A stretch of DNA of 64,000 bases from Comamonas sp009360615 (GTDB lineage: Bacteria > Pseudomonadota > Gammaproteobacteria > Burkholderiales > Burkholderiaceae_C), in the NCBI RefSeq assembly GCF_035784015.1, contig NZ_JALKOW010000003.1; one strand, 5' to 3'. This document shows, piece after piece, positions 1 through 10,243 of the stretch. Within the stretch, counting starts at the first letter, position 1, and every line of letters starts with the position of its first letter. The notes beneath the pieces were generated by a model. The model saw only the letters and a program-made list of their open reading frames with translations. It made no database searches and was not told the origin of the DNA. The position numbers and the translations under genes are program-made.

Positions 1-2393
1 GCCACGTGGTTGCGGATGGTTTCCTCGGCGATCTCGAAGACGCCGATACCTTCCACGCGGCTGGCCGTGCCCGTGAAGTACTTGTCCACGGTCTCGCTGT
101 TCAGGCCCACGGCTTCGAACAACTGCGCACCGCAGTAGGACATGTAGGTGGACACGCCCATCTTGGACATGATCTTGGACAGACCCTTTCCGATGGCCTT
201 CACGTAGTGATAGATGGCCTTGTCGGCAGTGATGGGCGCACCTTCGCGGCTGAAGATGTCGACCAGGGTCTCCATCGCCAGGTAGGGGTGCACGGCTTCC
301 GCGCCGTAGCCGGCCAGCACGGCGAAGTGGTGCACTTCGCGGGCCGTGCCGGTCTCCACCACCAGACCGGCGGTGGTGCGCAGACCTTCACGCACCAGAT
401 GCTGGTGGATGGCAGACAGGGCCAGCAGCGCAGGGATGGCCACTTGCGTGGCGCTCATGTTGCGGTCGCTGATGATCAGGATGTTGGCACCGCCCTTGAT
501 CTCGTCCACGGCGTGGGCACACAGCGAGGCCAGCTTGGCTTCCACACCCTGCTTGCCCCAGGACAGCGGGTAGGTGATGTCGATCGTCGAGCTCTTGAAC
601 TTGCCGTTGGTGTGCTTCTCGATATCGCGCAGCCGCGCCATGCCTTCGAAGTCGAGCACGGGCTGCTGCAGCTCCAGGCGCATGGGCGGGTTGACCTGGT
701 TGATGTCCAGCAGGTTGGGCTTGGGCCCCACGAACGACACCAGCGACATCACGATCGCTTCGCGGATCGGGTCGATGGGCGGGTTCGTCACCTGGGCGAA
801 CATCTGGCGGAAATAGTTGTAGAGCGGCTTGTTCTTGTCGGACAGTACGGCCAGCGGGCTGTCGTTGCCCATGGAGCCAATGCCTTCCTCGCCCTTTTCG
901 GCCATGGGTGTCAGCAGGAACTTGATGTCTTCCTGTGTGAAGCCGAAGGCTTGCTGGCGGTCCAGCAGTGACAGCTCGGTCTTGGCAGCAGGGGCCTTGA
1001 AATCGGCGGGAATTTCCACCTCGTCGAGCTTGATGCGCAGGTTCTCGATCCACTGCTTGTAGGGCTTGGTGTTGACGACGTTGGCCTTGAGCTCTTCGTC
1101 TTCGATCATGCGACCCTGCTCCAGGTCGATCAGCAGCATCTTGCCGGGCTGCAGGCGCCACTTGCGCACGATCTTGCTATCGGGCACGGGCAGCACGCCG
1201 GCTTCGGAAGCCAGGATCACCATGTCGTCGTCGGTGATGCAGTAGCGCGAGGGACGCAGGCCGTTGCGGTCCAGCGTGGCGCCGATCTGGCGGCCATCGG
1301 TGAACACGATGGAGGCGGGGCCGTCCCAGGGCTCGATCATCGCGGCGTGGTATTCATAGAAGGCGCGGCGGCGCTCGTCCATGGCCTCGTGCTGCTCCCA
1401 GGGCTCGGGAATCATCATCATCACGGCCTGGCTGATGGGGTAGCCGGCCATGGTCAGCAGTTCCAGGCAGTTGTCGAAGGTGGCCGTGTCGGACTGACCG
1501 GCAAAGCTGATGGGATAGAGCTTCTGCAGGTCTTCGCCCAGGACGGGAGAAGCCATCACGCCTTCGCGCGCCAGCATCCAGTTGTAGTTGCCGCGCACGG
1601 TGTTGATTTCACCGTTGTGGGCCACATAGCGGTAGGGGTGGGCCAGGGGCCACTCGGGGAAGGTGTTGGTGGAGAAACGCTGGTGCACCAGACCGATGGC
1701 CGAGACGCAGCGCTCGTCGGCCAGGTCACGGTAGTACACGCCCACCTGATCGGCCAGCAGCAGGCCCTTGTAGACCACAGTGCGGCTGCTCATGCTCGGA
1801 ACGTAGTATTCCTTGCTGTGCTTGAGACCCAGATTCTGGATGGCAGCCGAGGCCGTCTTGCGGATCACGTACAGCTTGCGCTCCAGGGCGTCCTGCACAA
1901 TGACATCGGCCCCCCGGCCGATGAAGACCTGACGCAGGATGGGCTCTTTTTCCTGTACGGTCGGCGACATGGGCATGTCGCGGTTCACCGGCACATCGCG
2001 CCAGCCCAGCAGCACCTGGCCTTCGGCCTTGATGGCGCGTTCCATCTCCTGCTCGCAAGCCAGTCGCGAAGCATGCTCCTTGGGCAGGAAGATCATGCCC
2101 ACGCCATATTCGCCGGCAGGAGGCAATGCCACGCCCTGCTTGGCCATTTCTTCGCGGTAGAGCTGATCGGGAATCTGGATCAGGATACCGGCACCGTCGC
2201 CCATCAGCGGGTCGGCGCCCACGGCACCGCGATGGTCGATGTTTTCGAGGATCTTCAGTGCCCCCAGCACGATGTCATGGCGCTTCTGGCCCTTGATATG
2301 GGCCACAAAGCCCAGACCGCAGGCATCGTGTTCGTTGCTCTTGGAGTACAGACCGTGGTCCTGGAGATACTTGATCTCGGCAGCAGTCGTCAT
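1..2393 (-). CDS. gltB: Glutamate synthase (NADPH) large subunit, N-terminal part (cut by window edge)
   Basis: Makes glutamate from 2-oxoglutarate and glutamine together with the small subunit GltD. About 797 codons are visible. The ATG at 2393 follows a good Shine-Dalgarno (AGAGGA). The catalytic Cys of the class II glutamine amidotransferase domain is at about residue 25 (HDACGLGF) after a short propeptide that is normally cleaved off. The amidotransferase domain is followed by the central domain, including the LLDRQQAFGFTQED region. The FMN-binding, Fe-S and C-terminal domains lie beyond coordinate 1. In many Burkholderiales gltB directly follows dgt; here about 16 kb separates them. Confidence 0.96.
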   Translation of the reverse strand, partial: MTTAAEIKYLQDHGLYSKSNEHDACGLGFVAHIKGQKRHDIVLGALKILENIDHRGAVGADPLMGDGAGILIQIPDQLYREEMAKQGVALPPAGEYGVGMIFLPKEHASRLACEQEMERAIKAEGQVLLGWRDVPVNRDMPMSPTVQEKEPILRQVFIGRGADVIVQDALERKLYVIRKTASAAIQNLGLKHSKEYYVPSMSSRTVVYKGLLLADQVGVYYRDLADERCVSAIGLVHQRFSTNTFPEWPLAHPYRYVAHNGEINTVRGNYNWMLAREGVMASPVLGEDLQKLYPISFAGQSDTATFDNCLELLTMAGYPISQAVMMMIPEPWEQHEAMDERRRAFYEYHAAMIEPWDGPASIVFTDGRQIGATLDRNGLRPSRYCITDDDMVILASEAGVLPVPDSKIVRKWRLQPGKMLLIDLEQGRMIEDEELKANVVNTKPYKQWIENLRIKLDEVEIPADFKAPAAKTELSLLDRQQAFGFTQEDIKFLLTPMAEKGEEGIGSMGNDSPLAVLSDKNKPLYNYFRQMFAQVTNPPIDPIREAIVMSLVSFVGPKPNLLDINQVNPPMRLELQQPVLDFEGMARLRDIEKHTNGKFKSSTIDITYPLSWGKQGVEAKLASLCAHAVDEIKGGANILIISDRNMSATQVAIPALLALSAIHQHLVREGLRTTAGLVVETGTAREVHHFAVLAGYGAEAVHPYLAMETLVDIFSREGAPITADKAIYHYVKAIGKGLSKIMSKMGVSTYMSYCGAQLFEAVGLNSETVDKYFTGTASRVEGIGVFEIAEETIRNHV

Positions 2394-2468
2394 GGGGAAT
2401 CCTCTTATATCAATCGCGGGGAACGCAAGATTACGACATGACATGGAGTTATGCAATAAGTTTTAAAT

Positions 2469-2549
2469 GGGGTCAGATTCCAATTATTTCCCAACTTTTC
2501 TCGTTTTAATTTAATTAGGGACATATTAAATTGGAGCAGACCAATCCCA
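2469..2549. repeat. Imperfect palindrome next to the RAYT gene
   Basis: Two related arms face each other: GGTCAGATTCCAATT at 2471-2485 and AATTGGAGCAGACC at 2529-2542. The spacer is AT-rich and of lower GC than the surroundings. The element lies between the gltB start and the 3' end of the transposase gene. REP-associated tyrosine transposases are known to sit beside palindromic elements of this sort, so this is a candidate substrate or end. It also occupies the gltB upstream region. Confidence 0.55.
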
Positions 2550-2575
2550 TAAAAACAAAGGGTTAGAGGAACCCA

Positions 2576-3283
2576 CTAGTCCTCGTGCACCGAAGCTGTG
2601 CGTGCCGCGGGCCTGCCGGCCTTCTGCCGCTTCACGCGTCTGTCGGTCTTTTGTTGCAAATTTTCAATGAATTCAGGCTCGCCCAGCGCCCAGCCACGCA
2701 GTGCCGCATGGCTGATCTGCGCCTGGGTATCCGGGTCGAGACCTGCCTCCACGGCCCTGACATAAGCAGCATCTCTGGCGAACGGGGTGTTGCCCAGCGT
2801 CCAGAAAAGCGCATGCGGGGTGATCAAGGCATCGTTTCGCAGCCCTGCGTTGTGCGCATAGCTGGACCAGGGCCAGTCAACCGCGCGCTGCACCAGACCG
2901 TCACGCACGGGATTGAGATCCATGGAGACCATGGTGGCCATCAGCCAGTGCTCGGCCTGCAGCACGGTGCAGCGGTAGCGCCCCTCCCACAGGGTTCCGG
3001 TGCGTCCGTGCCGGTTGTTGAAGTACCGCACATAGCTGCGACCCACGGCCTGCATGAACTGGGGCACACCCTGCTGCGTCCTCGGCGTCATCAGTAGATG
3101 GAAGTGATTGGGCATCAGCACATAGGCGTGCACATCGACTTCGAAGCGCCGTGCCATCTCTCGCAGCAGATCCAGCATGACCAGGCGGTCCTGCGCGTCC
3201 ACGAAGATCTCGCCGCGGTTGTTGCCACGCTGGATGATGTGGTGCGGCATGTTTGCCAGCGTGAGACGGGGAAGACGGGCCAT
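2576..3283 (-). CDS. REP-associated tyrosine transposase (RAYT, Y1_Tnp / IS200-like)
   Basis: Single-strand DNA transposase-like protein of 235 aa. The HUH motif is in PNHFHLLM and the probable catalytic Tyr is in the SYVRYFN segment. The start is MARLPRL (ATG 3283). A longer frame from a GTG at 3373 would run into the IclR gene and adds residues unlike the family. It also has the NPVRDGLV and WPWSSY blocks typical of RAYTs. The gene is intact and is the only mobile-element gene in the window. RAYTs usually stay as single domesticated copies, so active mobility is not implied. No strong Shine-Dalgarno is seen. Confidence 0.88.
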   Translation of the reverse strand: MARLPRLTLANMPHHIIQRGNNRGEIFVDAQDRLVMLDLLREMARRFEVDVHAYVLMPNHFHLLMTPRTQQGVPQFMQAVGRSYVRYFNNRHGRTGTLWEGRYRCTVLQAEHWLMATMVSMDLNPVRDGLVQRAVDWPWSSYAHNAGLRNDALITPHALFWTLGNTPFARDAAYVRAVEAGLDPDTQAQISHAALRGWALGEPEFIENLQQKTDRRVKRQKAGRPAARTASVHED

Positions 3284-3372
3284 GGAACGGACTCGGGCAG
3301 GGGCAGCAGGGAAGGCGTATCGTTCATTATGAAGCGTCGCACCAGCAGCGATGCATCCTCGCGGGCCAGACA

Positions 3373-4218
3373 CTACAGGTGCATGCGGCCGGAAGCACTC
3401 AACAACTGGCTGATGTGGCGCGTGGCGGTGAGCAACTGCGGCAGCATCCGCTCGCGCATCACCTGTTCGCTGGTGCGATTGGCCTGACCGCTGATGTTGA
3501 GCGCCGCCACCGTCTGGCCACGCGCATTGCGTATGGGTGCGGCAATCGAGATCAGCCCTTCCTCCAGCTCCTGGTTGAGCAGGGCCCAGCCCTGTTCGCG
3601 AACGCGAACAATCTCGGCATGCAGCTCGTCATCGCCGGTCAGCGTATGCCGCGTGAACGCGCGCCGCTCGCGCCGCGCCATCAGCGCCTGCAACTCGTCG
3701 GGAGGCAGCGCCGCCAGCAGCACCCGCCCCATGGAGGTCCAGAAGGCAGGAAGGCGAGAGCCCACCCCCAGATTGGTGCTCATGATCTTGTGCGTGTGCA
3801 CGCGCAGTACATAGACCACATCCTGGCCTTCGAGCACGGCGGCAGAGCACGACTCCTTGACCTCGTCCACCAATGCCTCCATCGCCGGCTCGGCCAGATT
3901 CCACAGCGGCGTGGAGCTCAGATAGGCAAAGCCCAGGTCCAGGATGCGCGGCGTGAGCGCGTAGTACTTGCCGTCGCTGCGCACATAGCCCAGCGTCTGC
4001 AGCGTCAGCAGGATGCGCCTTGCACCCGCACGCGTCAGACCCGTGGCAGCAGCCACCTCGCTGAGTGTCTGCTCCGGCGCCCTGGCGCTGAATGAACGAA
4101 TGACCTCCAGTCCTCGTGCGAAGGACTGCACATAGCTGTCGCCGGGCCTGAGCGGGGCCGCCTCGGCCTCGCCAGGGGTTTTCCCTGATGTGGTTTTTAC
4201 AGTCTCCATTTTCCCCAT
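3373..4218 (-). CDS. IclR-family transcriptional regulator, PcaR/PobR type
   Basis: A 281-aa regulator with an N-terminal winged helix-turn-helix (about residues 30-95, including LSEVAAATGLTRAGARR) and a C-terminal IclR effector domain. Length and sequence fit the PcaR/PobR/CatR-like branch that controls beta-ketoadipate pathway genes, so an aromatic-acid intermediate is the likely effector. It is divergent from pcaIJF, and the 94-bp shared intergenic region holds a perfect dyad (4245-4267) that is the obvious operator. It probably regulates both itself and the downstream cluster. The symbol pcaR is plausible but unproven. Confidence 0.9.
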   Translation of the reverse strand: MGKMETVKTTSGKTPGEAEAAPLRPGDSYVQSFARGLEVIRSFSARAPEQTLSEVAAATGLTRAGARRILLTLQTLGYVRSDGKYYALTPRILDLGFAYLSSTPLWNLAEPAMEALVDEVKESCSAAVLEGQDVVYVLRVHTHKIMSTNLGVGSRLPAFWTSMGRVLLAALPPDELQALMARRERRAFTRHTLTGDDELHAEIVRVREQGWALLNQELEEGLISIAAPIRNARGQTVAALNISGQANRTSEQVMRERMLPQLLTATRHISQLLSASGRMHL

Positions 4219-4244
4219 CCTTTTCTACAATTCTTTTAGCGAAC

Positions 4245-4267
4245 AAATGTTCTATATACGAACATTT
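4245..4267. promoter_or_regulatory. Candidate IclR/PcaR operator (inverted repeat)
   Basis: AAATGTTC at 4245-4252 and GAACATTT at 4260-4267 are perfect 8-bp arms separated by 7 bp. A second GAACA (4241-4245) just upstream makes an overlapping GAACA-AA-TGTTC palindrome. The site lies between the divergent regulator and pcaI in an AT-rich stretch of an otherwise GC-rich sequence. IclR-family regulators typically bind such dyads. Confidence 0.7.
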
Positions 4268-4312
4268 TAGCGCCAACGGCGCAAGTCTTTGTAGAGAAAA
4301 TTGGAGACCCCC

Positions 4313-5014
4313 ATGATCAACAAGATCGCCGACTCGGTCGCGCAGGCCCTGTCCGGCATTCAAGACGGCTCCACCGTGCTCATCGGCGGCTTCGGCACCT
4401 CGGGCATTCCCGGCGAGCTGATCGACGGCCTGATCGAGCAGGGTGCACGCGAGCTCACCGTGGTCAACAACAATGCCGGCAATGGCGACACCGGCCTGGC
4501 CGCCCTGCTCAAGACGGGACAGGTGCGCAAGATCATCTGCAGCTTCCCTCGCCAGGTGGACAGCTGGGTGTTCGATGATCTGTATCGCAGCGGCAAGATC
4601 GAACTCGAGCTGGTGGCCCAGGGCAATCTGGCCGAACGCATGCGCGCCGCCGCTGCCGGCATCGGCGCTTTCTTCTGCCCCACGGCCTACGGCACCGAGC
4701 TGGCCAAAGGCAAGGAGACGCGCGAGATCAATGGCAAGCACTATGTGCTGGAGTACCCGATCCATGGCGACGTGGCCCTGATCAAGGCTGAAAAAGGCGA
4801 CCGATGGGGCAATCTGACCTACCGCATGTCGGCCCGCAACTTCGGCCCCGTGATGGCCTCGGCCGCCAAGTTCACCGTGGCTACGGTGCATGAGATCGTG
4901 GAACTCGGCGAACTCGACCCCGAATCCGTGGTCACCCCCGGCATCTATGTGAGCCAGGTGGTGAAGATCGAGCGCGTGGCCACCCAGGCAGGCGGCTTCA
5001 AGAAGGCGGCCTGA
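4313..5014 (+). CDS. pcaI: 3-oxoadipate CoA-transferase subunit A
   Basis: Alpha subunit (233 aa) of succinyl-CoA:3-oxoadipate CoA-transferase, which activates beta-ketoadipate with CoA from succinyl-CoA. The CoA-transferase family I glycine-rich segment GGFGTSGIPGELID lies near residues 24-37. The ATG at 4313 is chosen because TTGGAGA sits just upstream; a TTG at 4301 would use the Shine-Dalgarno itself as coding sequence. It is the first gene after the IclR operator and lies 31 bp before pcaJ. An acetoacetate (ScoA-like) transferase is the main alternative, but the pcaF and pcaD context favours the catabolic role. Confidence 0.92.
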   Translation: MINKIADSVAQALSGIQDGSTVLIGGFGTSGIPGELIDGLIEQGARELTVVNNNAGNGDTGLAALLKTGQVRKIICSFPRQVDSWVFDDLYRSGKIELELVAQGNLAERMRAAAAGIGAFFCPTAYGTELAKGKETREINGKHYVLEYPIHGDVALIKAEKGDRWGNLTYRMSARNFGPVMASAAKFTVATVHEIVELGELDPESVVTPGIYVSQVVKIERVATQAGGFKKAA

Positions 5015-5045
5015 GTCCGCCCTGGTCCATCAAGGAGATACAAGC

Positions 5046-5687
5046 GTGAGCTATCAAAAACGAAGCAAGGATGAACTGGCACAGCGTGTGGCACAGGACA
5101 TTCATGACGGTGCCTATGTGAATCTGGGCATAGGCCAGCCGACCCTGGTGGCCAACCACATCCCTGCAGGACGTGAAATCGTGCTGCAAAGCGAGAACGG
5201 CATTCTGGGCATGGGCCCGGCACCGGCAGCCGGCGCTGAAGACTACGACCTGACCAATGCCGGCAAGCAGCCCGTGACCCTGCTGCCCGGCGGCAGCTAT
5301 TTCCACCACGCCGACAGCTTCGCCATGATGCGCGGCGGCCACCTGGACATCTGCGTGCTCGGCGCCTTCCAGGTTTCGGCCACGGGCGATCTGGCCAACT
5401 GGAGCACCGGCGAGCCCGGTGCCATTCCCGCCGTGGGCGGAGCCATGGACCTGGCCATTGGCGCCAAGCAGACCTGGGTGATGATGGACCTGCTCACCAA
5501 GAAGGGCGAAAGCAAGGTCGTGGCCCAGTGCAGCTACCCGCTGACCGGCCTGGGCTGCGTCAAACGCATCTACACCGACCTGTGCACCCTGGCATGCACA
5601 CCCGAGGGGCTGCGCCTGATCGACAAGGTCGAAGGCCTGGAGCACGCCGAACTCGAACGCATCGTGGGCCTGCCCATCGCGGCCTGA
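5046..5687 (+). CDS. pcaJ: 3-oxoadipate CoA-transferase subunit B
   Basis: Beta subunit, 213 aa. The catalytic Glu that forms the CoA thioester intermediate is in the SENGILGMGP motif near residue 50. The start is GTG at 5046, well placed after AAGGAGATACAA. It pairs with pcaI (31 bp upstream) and is followed 55 bp later by the thiolase gene. The three together carry out the last two steps of the beta-ketoadipate pathway. Confidence 0.93.
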   Translation: MSYQKRSKDELAQRVAQDIHDGAYVNLGIGQPTLVANHIPAGREIVLQSENGILGMGPAPAAGAEDYDLTNAGKQPVTLLPGGSYFHHADSFAMMRGGHLDICVLGAFQVSATGDLANWSTGEPGAIPAVGGAMDLAIGAKQTWVMMDLLTKKGESKVVAQCSYPLTGLGCVKRIYTDLCTLACTPEGLRLIDKVEGLEHAELERIVGLPIAA

Positions 5688-5742
5688 ACTTCAGGCCAAT
5701 CCGTCTGCACCAGAAGCTCAATTTTCATAACGGAGACATGCC

Positions 5743-6954
<1,212 letters not shown>

Positions 6955-7120
6955 TCCCGACTGCGGCAGGCACCGGCCAAGTCCGGCCTGCTGCAGCACC
7001 CTTGCCTCTCACATCAAAACAACGACCGCCGGAGTGCAGCTCTTTTCGGAGCTGCGCCACCGCGGCAGCCCGCGCCCCGGCCACTGGCCGGCGGTGTCTT
7101 GCCTTTTTCCGGAGACCTAG

Positions 7121-8116
7121 ATGTCCAATTCCCTTTCCCTGTCTCGCCGCCGCAGCCTGCAGACCCTGGCAGCAACTGCCCTGTTCGCTCTGGGCACTGC
7201 TCCCGCCATGGCCCAGACGCCCTATCCGAGCAAGCCCATCACCCTGATCGTGCCCTTCTCGGCCGGCGGCACGACCGACATCCTGGCGCGCGTGGTGGGT
7301 CAGGCCCTGAGCACCGAACTGGGCCAGAGCATCATCATCGACAACCGTCCCGGCGCGGGCGGCAATATCGGCGGTCAGGCCGCAGCACGCGCAGCCGGTG
7401 ACGGCTACACCCTGTTCATGGGCACGGTGGGCACGCATGCCATCAACGAAGCCCTGTACAAGAAGATGCCCTTCGATCCGGTCAAGGACTTCGCCCCTCT
7501 GACCCGGGTTGCCAATGTGCCCAATCTGCTGGTCGCCCACCCCAGCCAGCCCTTCAAGACGGTCAAGGAAATGATGGCCTATGCCAAGGCCAATCCCGGC
7601 AAGCTGAACTTCGGCTCCTCGGGCTCGGGCAGCTCCATCCATCTGTCTGGCGAGCTGTTCAAGTCCATGACCCGTCTGGACATGGTGCATGTGCCCTACA
7701 AGGGCAGCGCGCCGGCCATCACCGATCTGCTGGGCAACCAGATCGCCATCATGTTCGACAACATGCCCTCCGCCATCCAGCATGTGCGCTCGGGCAAGCT
7801 GCGCCCCATCGCCGTGACCACGGCCAAGCGCTCGCCCGAGCTGCCCGATGTGCCCACGGTGGCCGAAGCCGGCGTGCCCGGCTATGAGGCCACCTCCTGG
7901 TTCGGTCTGTTCGCGCCTGCCAGGACACCGGCCGACATCCAGCAAAAGCTGCATGCTGCCATTGCCAAGGTGCTCAAGGATCCCGCCGTGATCAAGAAGA
8001 TCAACGACCAGGGCGGTGAAGTCGTGATCGATACCCAGGAAGGCTTTGCCAAGTTCATCGACGCCGAAGCCAGGAAGTGGGGCAAGGTGGTCAAGGACTC
8101 CGGCGCCAGCGTCTGA
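7121..8116 (+). CDS. Bug-family (TctC-like) periplasmic solute-binding protein
   Basis: A 331-aa extracytoplasmic binding protein of the tripartite tricarboxylate family. It has an N-terminal signal sequence with arginines (LSRRRSLQTLAATA) and a probable cleavage after AMAQ near residue 32. The mature protein has the family's YPSKPITLIVPFSAGG start and the GAGGNIGGQAAARA loop. No TctA or TctB membrane genes are nearby, so it is an orphan, as is common in Burkholderiales. Its place between pcaF and pcaD suggests it binds an aromatic acid or a pathway intermediate. The ligand cannot be read from sequence. Confidence 0.9.
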   Translation: MSNSLSLSRRRSLQTLAATALFALGTAPAMAQTPYPSKPITLIVPFSAGGTTDILARVVGQALSTELGQSIIIDNRPGAGGNIGGQAAARAAGDGYTLFMGTVGTHAINEALYKKMPFDPVKDFAPLTRVANVPNLLVAHPSQPFKTVKEMMAYAKANPGKLNFGSSGSGSSIHLSGELFKSMTRLDMVHVPYKGSAPAITDLLGNQIAIMFDNMPSAIQHVRSGKLRPIAVTTAKRSPELPDVPTVAEAGVPGYEATSWFGLFAPARTPADIQQKLHAAIAKVLKDPAVIKKINDQGGEVVIDTQEGFAKFIDAEARKWGKVVKDSGASV

Positions 8117-8125
8117 GACCAAACA

Positions 8126-8225
8126 CCCCCTGAGCCGCTGTGCGGCTCCCCCCGTGGCACGGCACCCTCTCCTGCGGGAGGGGTACGCCGCCCTCCCTGC
8201 AGGGCGGCGCGGCCGGCAAGGCCCT
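8126..8225. repeat. GC-rich dispersed intergenic repeat, copy A
   Basis: Between the Bug gene and pcaD lies a block starting CCCCCTGAGCCGC, followed by a GCCGC/GCGGC hairpin, GGCACCCTCTC, GCGGGAGGGG and a CCGCCCT/AGGGCGG hairpin. The same order of motifs recurs at 11348-11460. It contains no gene. Confidence 0.6.
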
Positions 8226-8296
8226 TGCCCGATGCCCCCCCGACCTAGGCCATGCCACCGCGGGGCACTTCTTTTCACGCCTTTTCACGAGCCTGT

Positions 8297-9094
8297 ATGA
8301 CTACCCGCCTGCTCTCCACCGCCACCGGCGATTTCCGCATCGATCTGCGAGGCCCTGCCGACGCCCCCGTGCTCGTGCTGTCCAACTCCCTGGGCACTAC
8401 GCTGGAAATGTGGGATGCCCAGGCCGACGCCCTGAGCCGCGACTTCCGCGTGCTGCGCTACGACACGCGCGGCCATGGGGCCAGCGTCTGCTCCAGCGGC
8501 CCCTACCACTTCGACCAGCTGGGCCGCGATGTGCTGGCCATCCTCGACGCGCTGCAGGTGCAGCAGGCGCACTTCTGCGGCATCTCCATGGGTGGCCTGA
8601 CCGGCCTGTGGCTGGGTGTCCATGCCGGCCAGCGCCTGCGCAGCCTCACCGTGGCCAACAGCGCCGCCAGGATCGGCGTGGAGTCTGCCTGGCTGGAGCG
8701 CGCCGCCCAGGTGCGCGCGAGCGGCGCCGCCGGCATGCAGGCCCTGGCCGAATCGTCGCCCGGCCGCTGGTTCACGCCCGGCTTTGCGGCTGCCCAGCCC
8801 GCCGTGGTGCAGCGCGCCCAGGGCTGGATCGCCGGCATCGCGCCCGAAGGCTATGCCAGCTGCTGCGAAGCACTGGCGCGTGAAGACCTGCGCGCGGCGA
8901 TTGCCGCCATCGCCACGCCCACGCTGCTGCTGGCCGGCGCCCACGACCCCGTGACCACGGTGGCCGATGCGCAGGCCATGCAGGCCGCCATCGCCGGCTC
9001 GCAGCTGGTCGAGCTGCAGGCCTCGCATCTGTCCAATCTGGAGGTGCCCGAGGCCTTCGAACAGGCCCTGGCCGGCTTTGCACGCCAGCACTGA
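8297..9094 (+). CDS. pcaD: 3-oxoadipate enol-lactonase
   Basis: Alpha/beta hydrolase (265 aa) that opens beta-ketoadipate enol-lactone to beta-ketoadipate. The nucleophilic Ser97 is in GISMGG, the acid Asp is in LLAGAHDPVT, and the His is in LQASHLSNLE near the C terminus. The early SLGTTLEMWDAQ block is typical of PcaD. ATG 8297 (MTTRLL) is preferred over an in-frame ATG 45 bp upstream, which lies in the repeat region and adds non-family residues. It links catC (muconolactone isomerase) to pcaIJ in the pathway. Confidence 0.92.
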   Translation: MTTRLLSTATGDFRIDLRGPADAPVLVLSNSLGTTLEMWDAQADALSRDFRVLRYDTRGHGASVCSSGPYHFDQLGRDVLAILDALQVQQAHFCGISMGGLTGLWLGVHAGQRLRSLTVANSAARIGVESAWLERAAQVRASGAAGMQALAESSPGRWFTPGFAAAQPAVVQRAQGWIAGIAPEGYASCCEALAREDLRAAIAAIATPTLLLAGAHDPVTTVADAQAMQAAIAGSQLVELQASHLSNLEVPEAFEQALAGFARQH

Positions 9095-9162
9095 CCGACG
9101 CCGCGACGACCGGCTGCCCGTCTGCGGCAGCGGCCGCCACGGCCTGTGATACGGAGATTGTC

Positions 9163-10224
9163 ATGCCCTCTAACCCCCGCCGCTGGAAGCGGCGCCCCGA
9201 AGGCTCGACCTGGGGCGATTTCGGCGACGACGACCAGCTTGGCCGCCTGAACCTGCTGACCCCCGAAAAAGTCCGCCAGGGCGCAGCCGAGGTACAGACC
9301 GGCCAGCGCTTTGCGCTGAGCCTGCCGCTGGACTACCCGGGCGGCAGCGCCCTCAACCCCAACCGCAAGCCCCCGGTGCTGCGCCCGCTGCAGCGCAAGG
9401 GCCGCGTCAACTTCAACTGCCTGCTGCAGGAGCTGGAGCCGGGCCGCACCGACGTGCTCTCGGACGACATGGTCATCCTGTCGCTGCAGTACTCCACGCA
9501 GTGGGACGGCCTGGCCCATGTGGGCGCCCTGTTCGATGCCGATGGCGACGGCCTGCCCGAGCCGCTGTACTACAACGGCTTTGCCGCGGGTATCGACATC
9601 GTGGGCCCGGCCGAGCTGAGCGGCACCGGCATTCCGGCGCGCCTGGACGACAGCGCCAGTACCAGCTGCGCCAAGGCCCTGGGCATTGAAGGCATGGCCC
9701 GCAACGGCGTGCAGGGACGCGGGGTGATGGTGGATCTGCGTGCCCACTTCGGTGACGCGCGCACCGTGATCGGCTACGAGCAGCTGATGCAGGTCATCGC
9801 CGCCGACGGGGTGCAGATCGAGCCCGGCGACATGCTGTGCCTGCACACCGGTTTTGCCCAGCGCGTGCTGGACATGCACAAAACCCCCGACCCCGAGGTG
9901 CTGGAACACGCGTGCGCCGTGCTCGATGGGCGCGATGCGCGCCTGCTGCAGTGGATCACCGACAGCCGGATCGCCGTCATCGCCACCGACAACTACGCGG
10001 TCGAGGCCTTCCCGGCGCGCCCCGGCGCCGCCTGCTGCGCGGCCCTGCCCCTGCACGAGCACTGCCTGTTCAAGCTGGGGGTGCACCTGGGCGAGTTGTG
10101 GCACCTGACGCCGCTGGCGCACTGGCTGCGCGAGCACGGCCGTCACCGCTTCCTGCTCACGGCGCCGCCGCTGAACCTGCCGGGCGCCATCGCCTCGCCG
10201 GTCACGCCCGTCGCCACGGTCTGA
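9163..10224 (+). CDS. Cyclase-family (PF04199, kynurenine formamidase-like) metal hydrolase
   Basis: A 353-aa member of the larger subgroup of the 'putative cyclase' family, whose characterised members hydrolyse amides or lactams (kynurenine formamidase, isatin hydrolase). The metal-binding region is represented by TQWDGLAHVGA near residues 110-120, and a second family block is PLHEHCLFKLGVHLGE. There is no signal peptide. It lies 68 bp after pcaD and 19 bp before the YciI-like gene, so these are probably cotranscribed. The substrate is unknown. A ring-opening or lactone-hydrolysing role on an aromatic intermediate is a reasonable guess only. Confidence 0.85.
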   Translation: MPSNPRRWKRRPEGSTWGDFGDDDQLGRLNLLTPEKVRQGAAEVQTGQRFALSLPLDYPGGSALNPNRKPPVLRPLQRKGRVNFNCLLQELEPGRTDVLSDDMVILSLQYSTQWDGLAHVGALFDADGDGLPEPLYYNGFAAGIDIVGPAELSGTGIPARLDDSASTSCAKALGIEGMARNGVQGRGVMVDLRAHFGDARTVIGYEQLMQVIAADGVQIEPGDMLCLHTGFAQRVLDMHKTPDPEVLEHACAVLDGRDARLLQWITDSRIAVIATDNYAVEAFPARPGAACCAALPLHEHCLFKLGVHLGELWHLTPLAHWLREHGRHRFLLTAPPLNLPGAIASPVTPVATV

Positions 10225-10243
10225 GCCCAACACCGGAGCCTTT

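Noticed and set aside
3284..3373. GTG-started N-terminal extension of the RAYT protein
   Set aside because: It starts on the regulator's stop codon and adds residues with no similarity to RAYT proteins; MARLPRLTLANMPHHI is the usual start.
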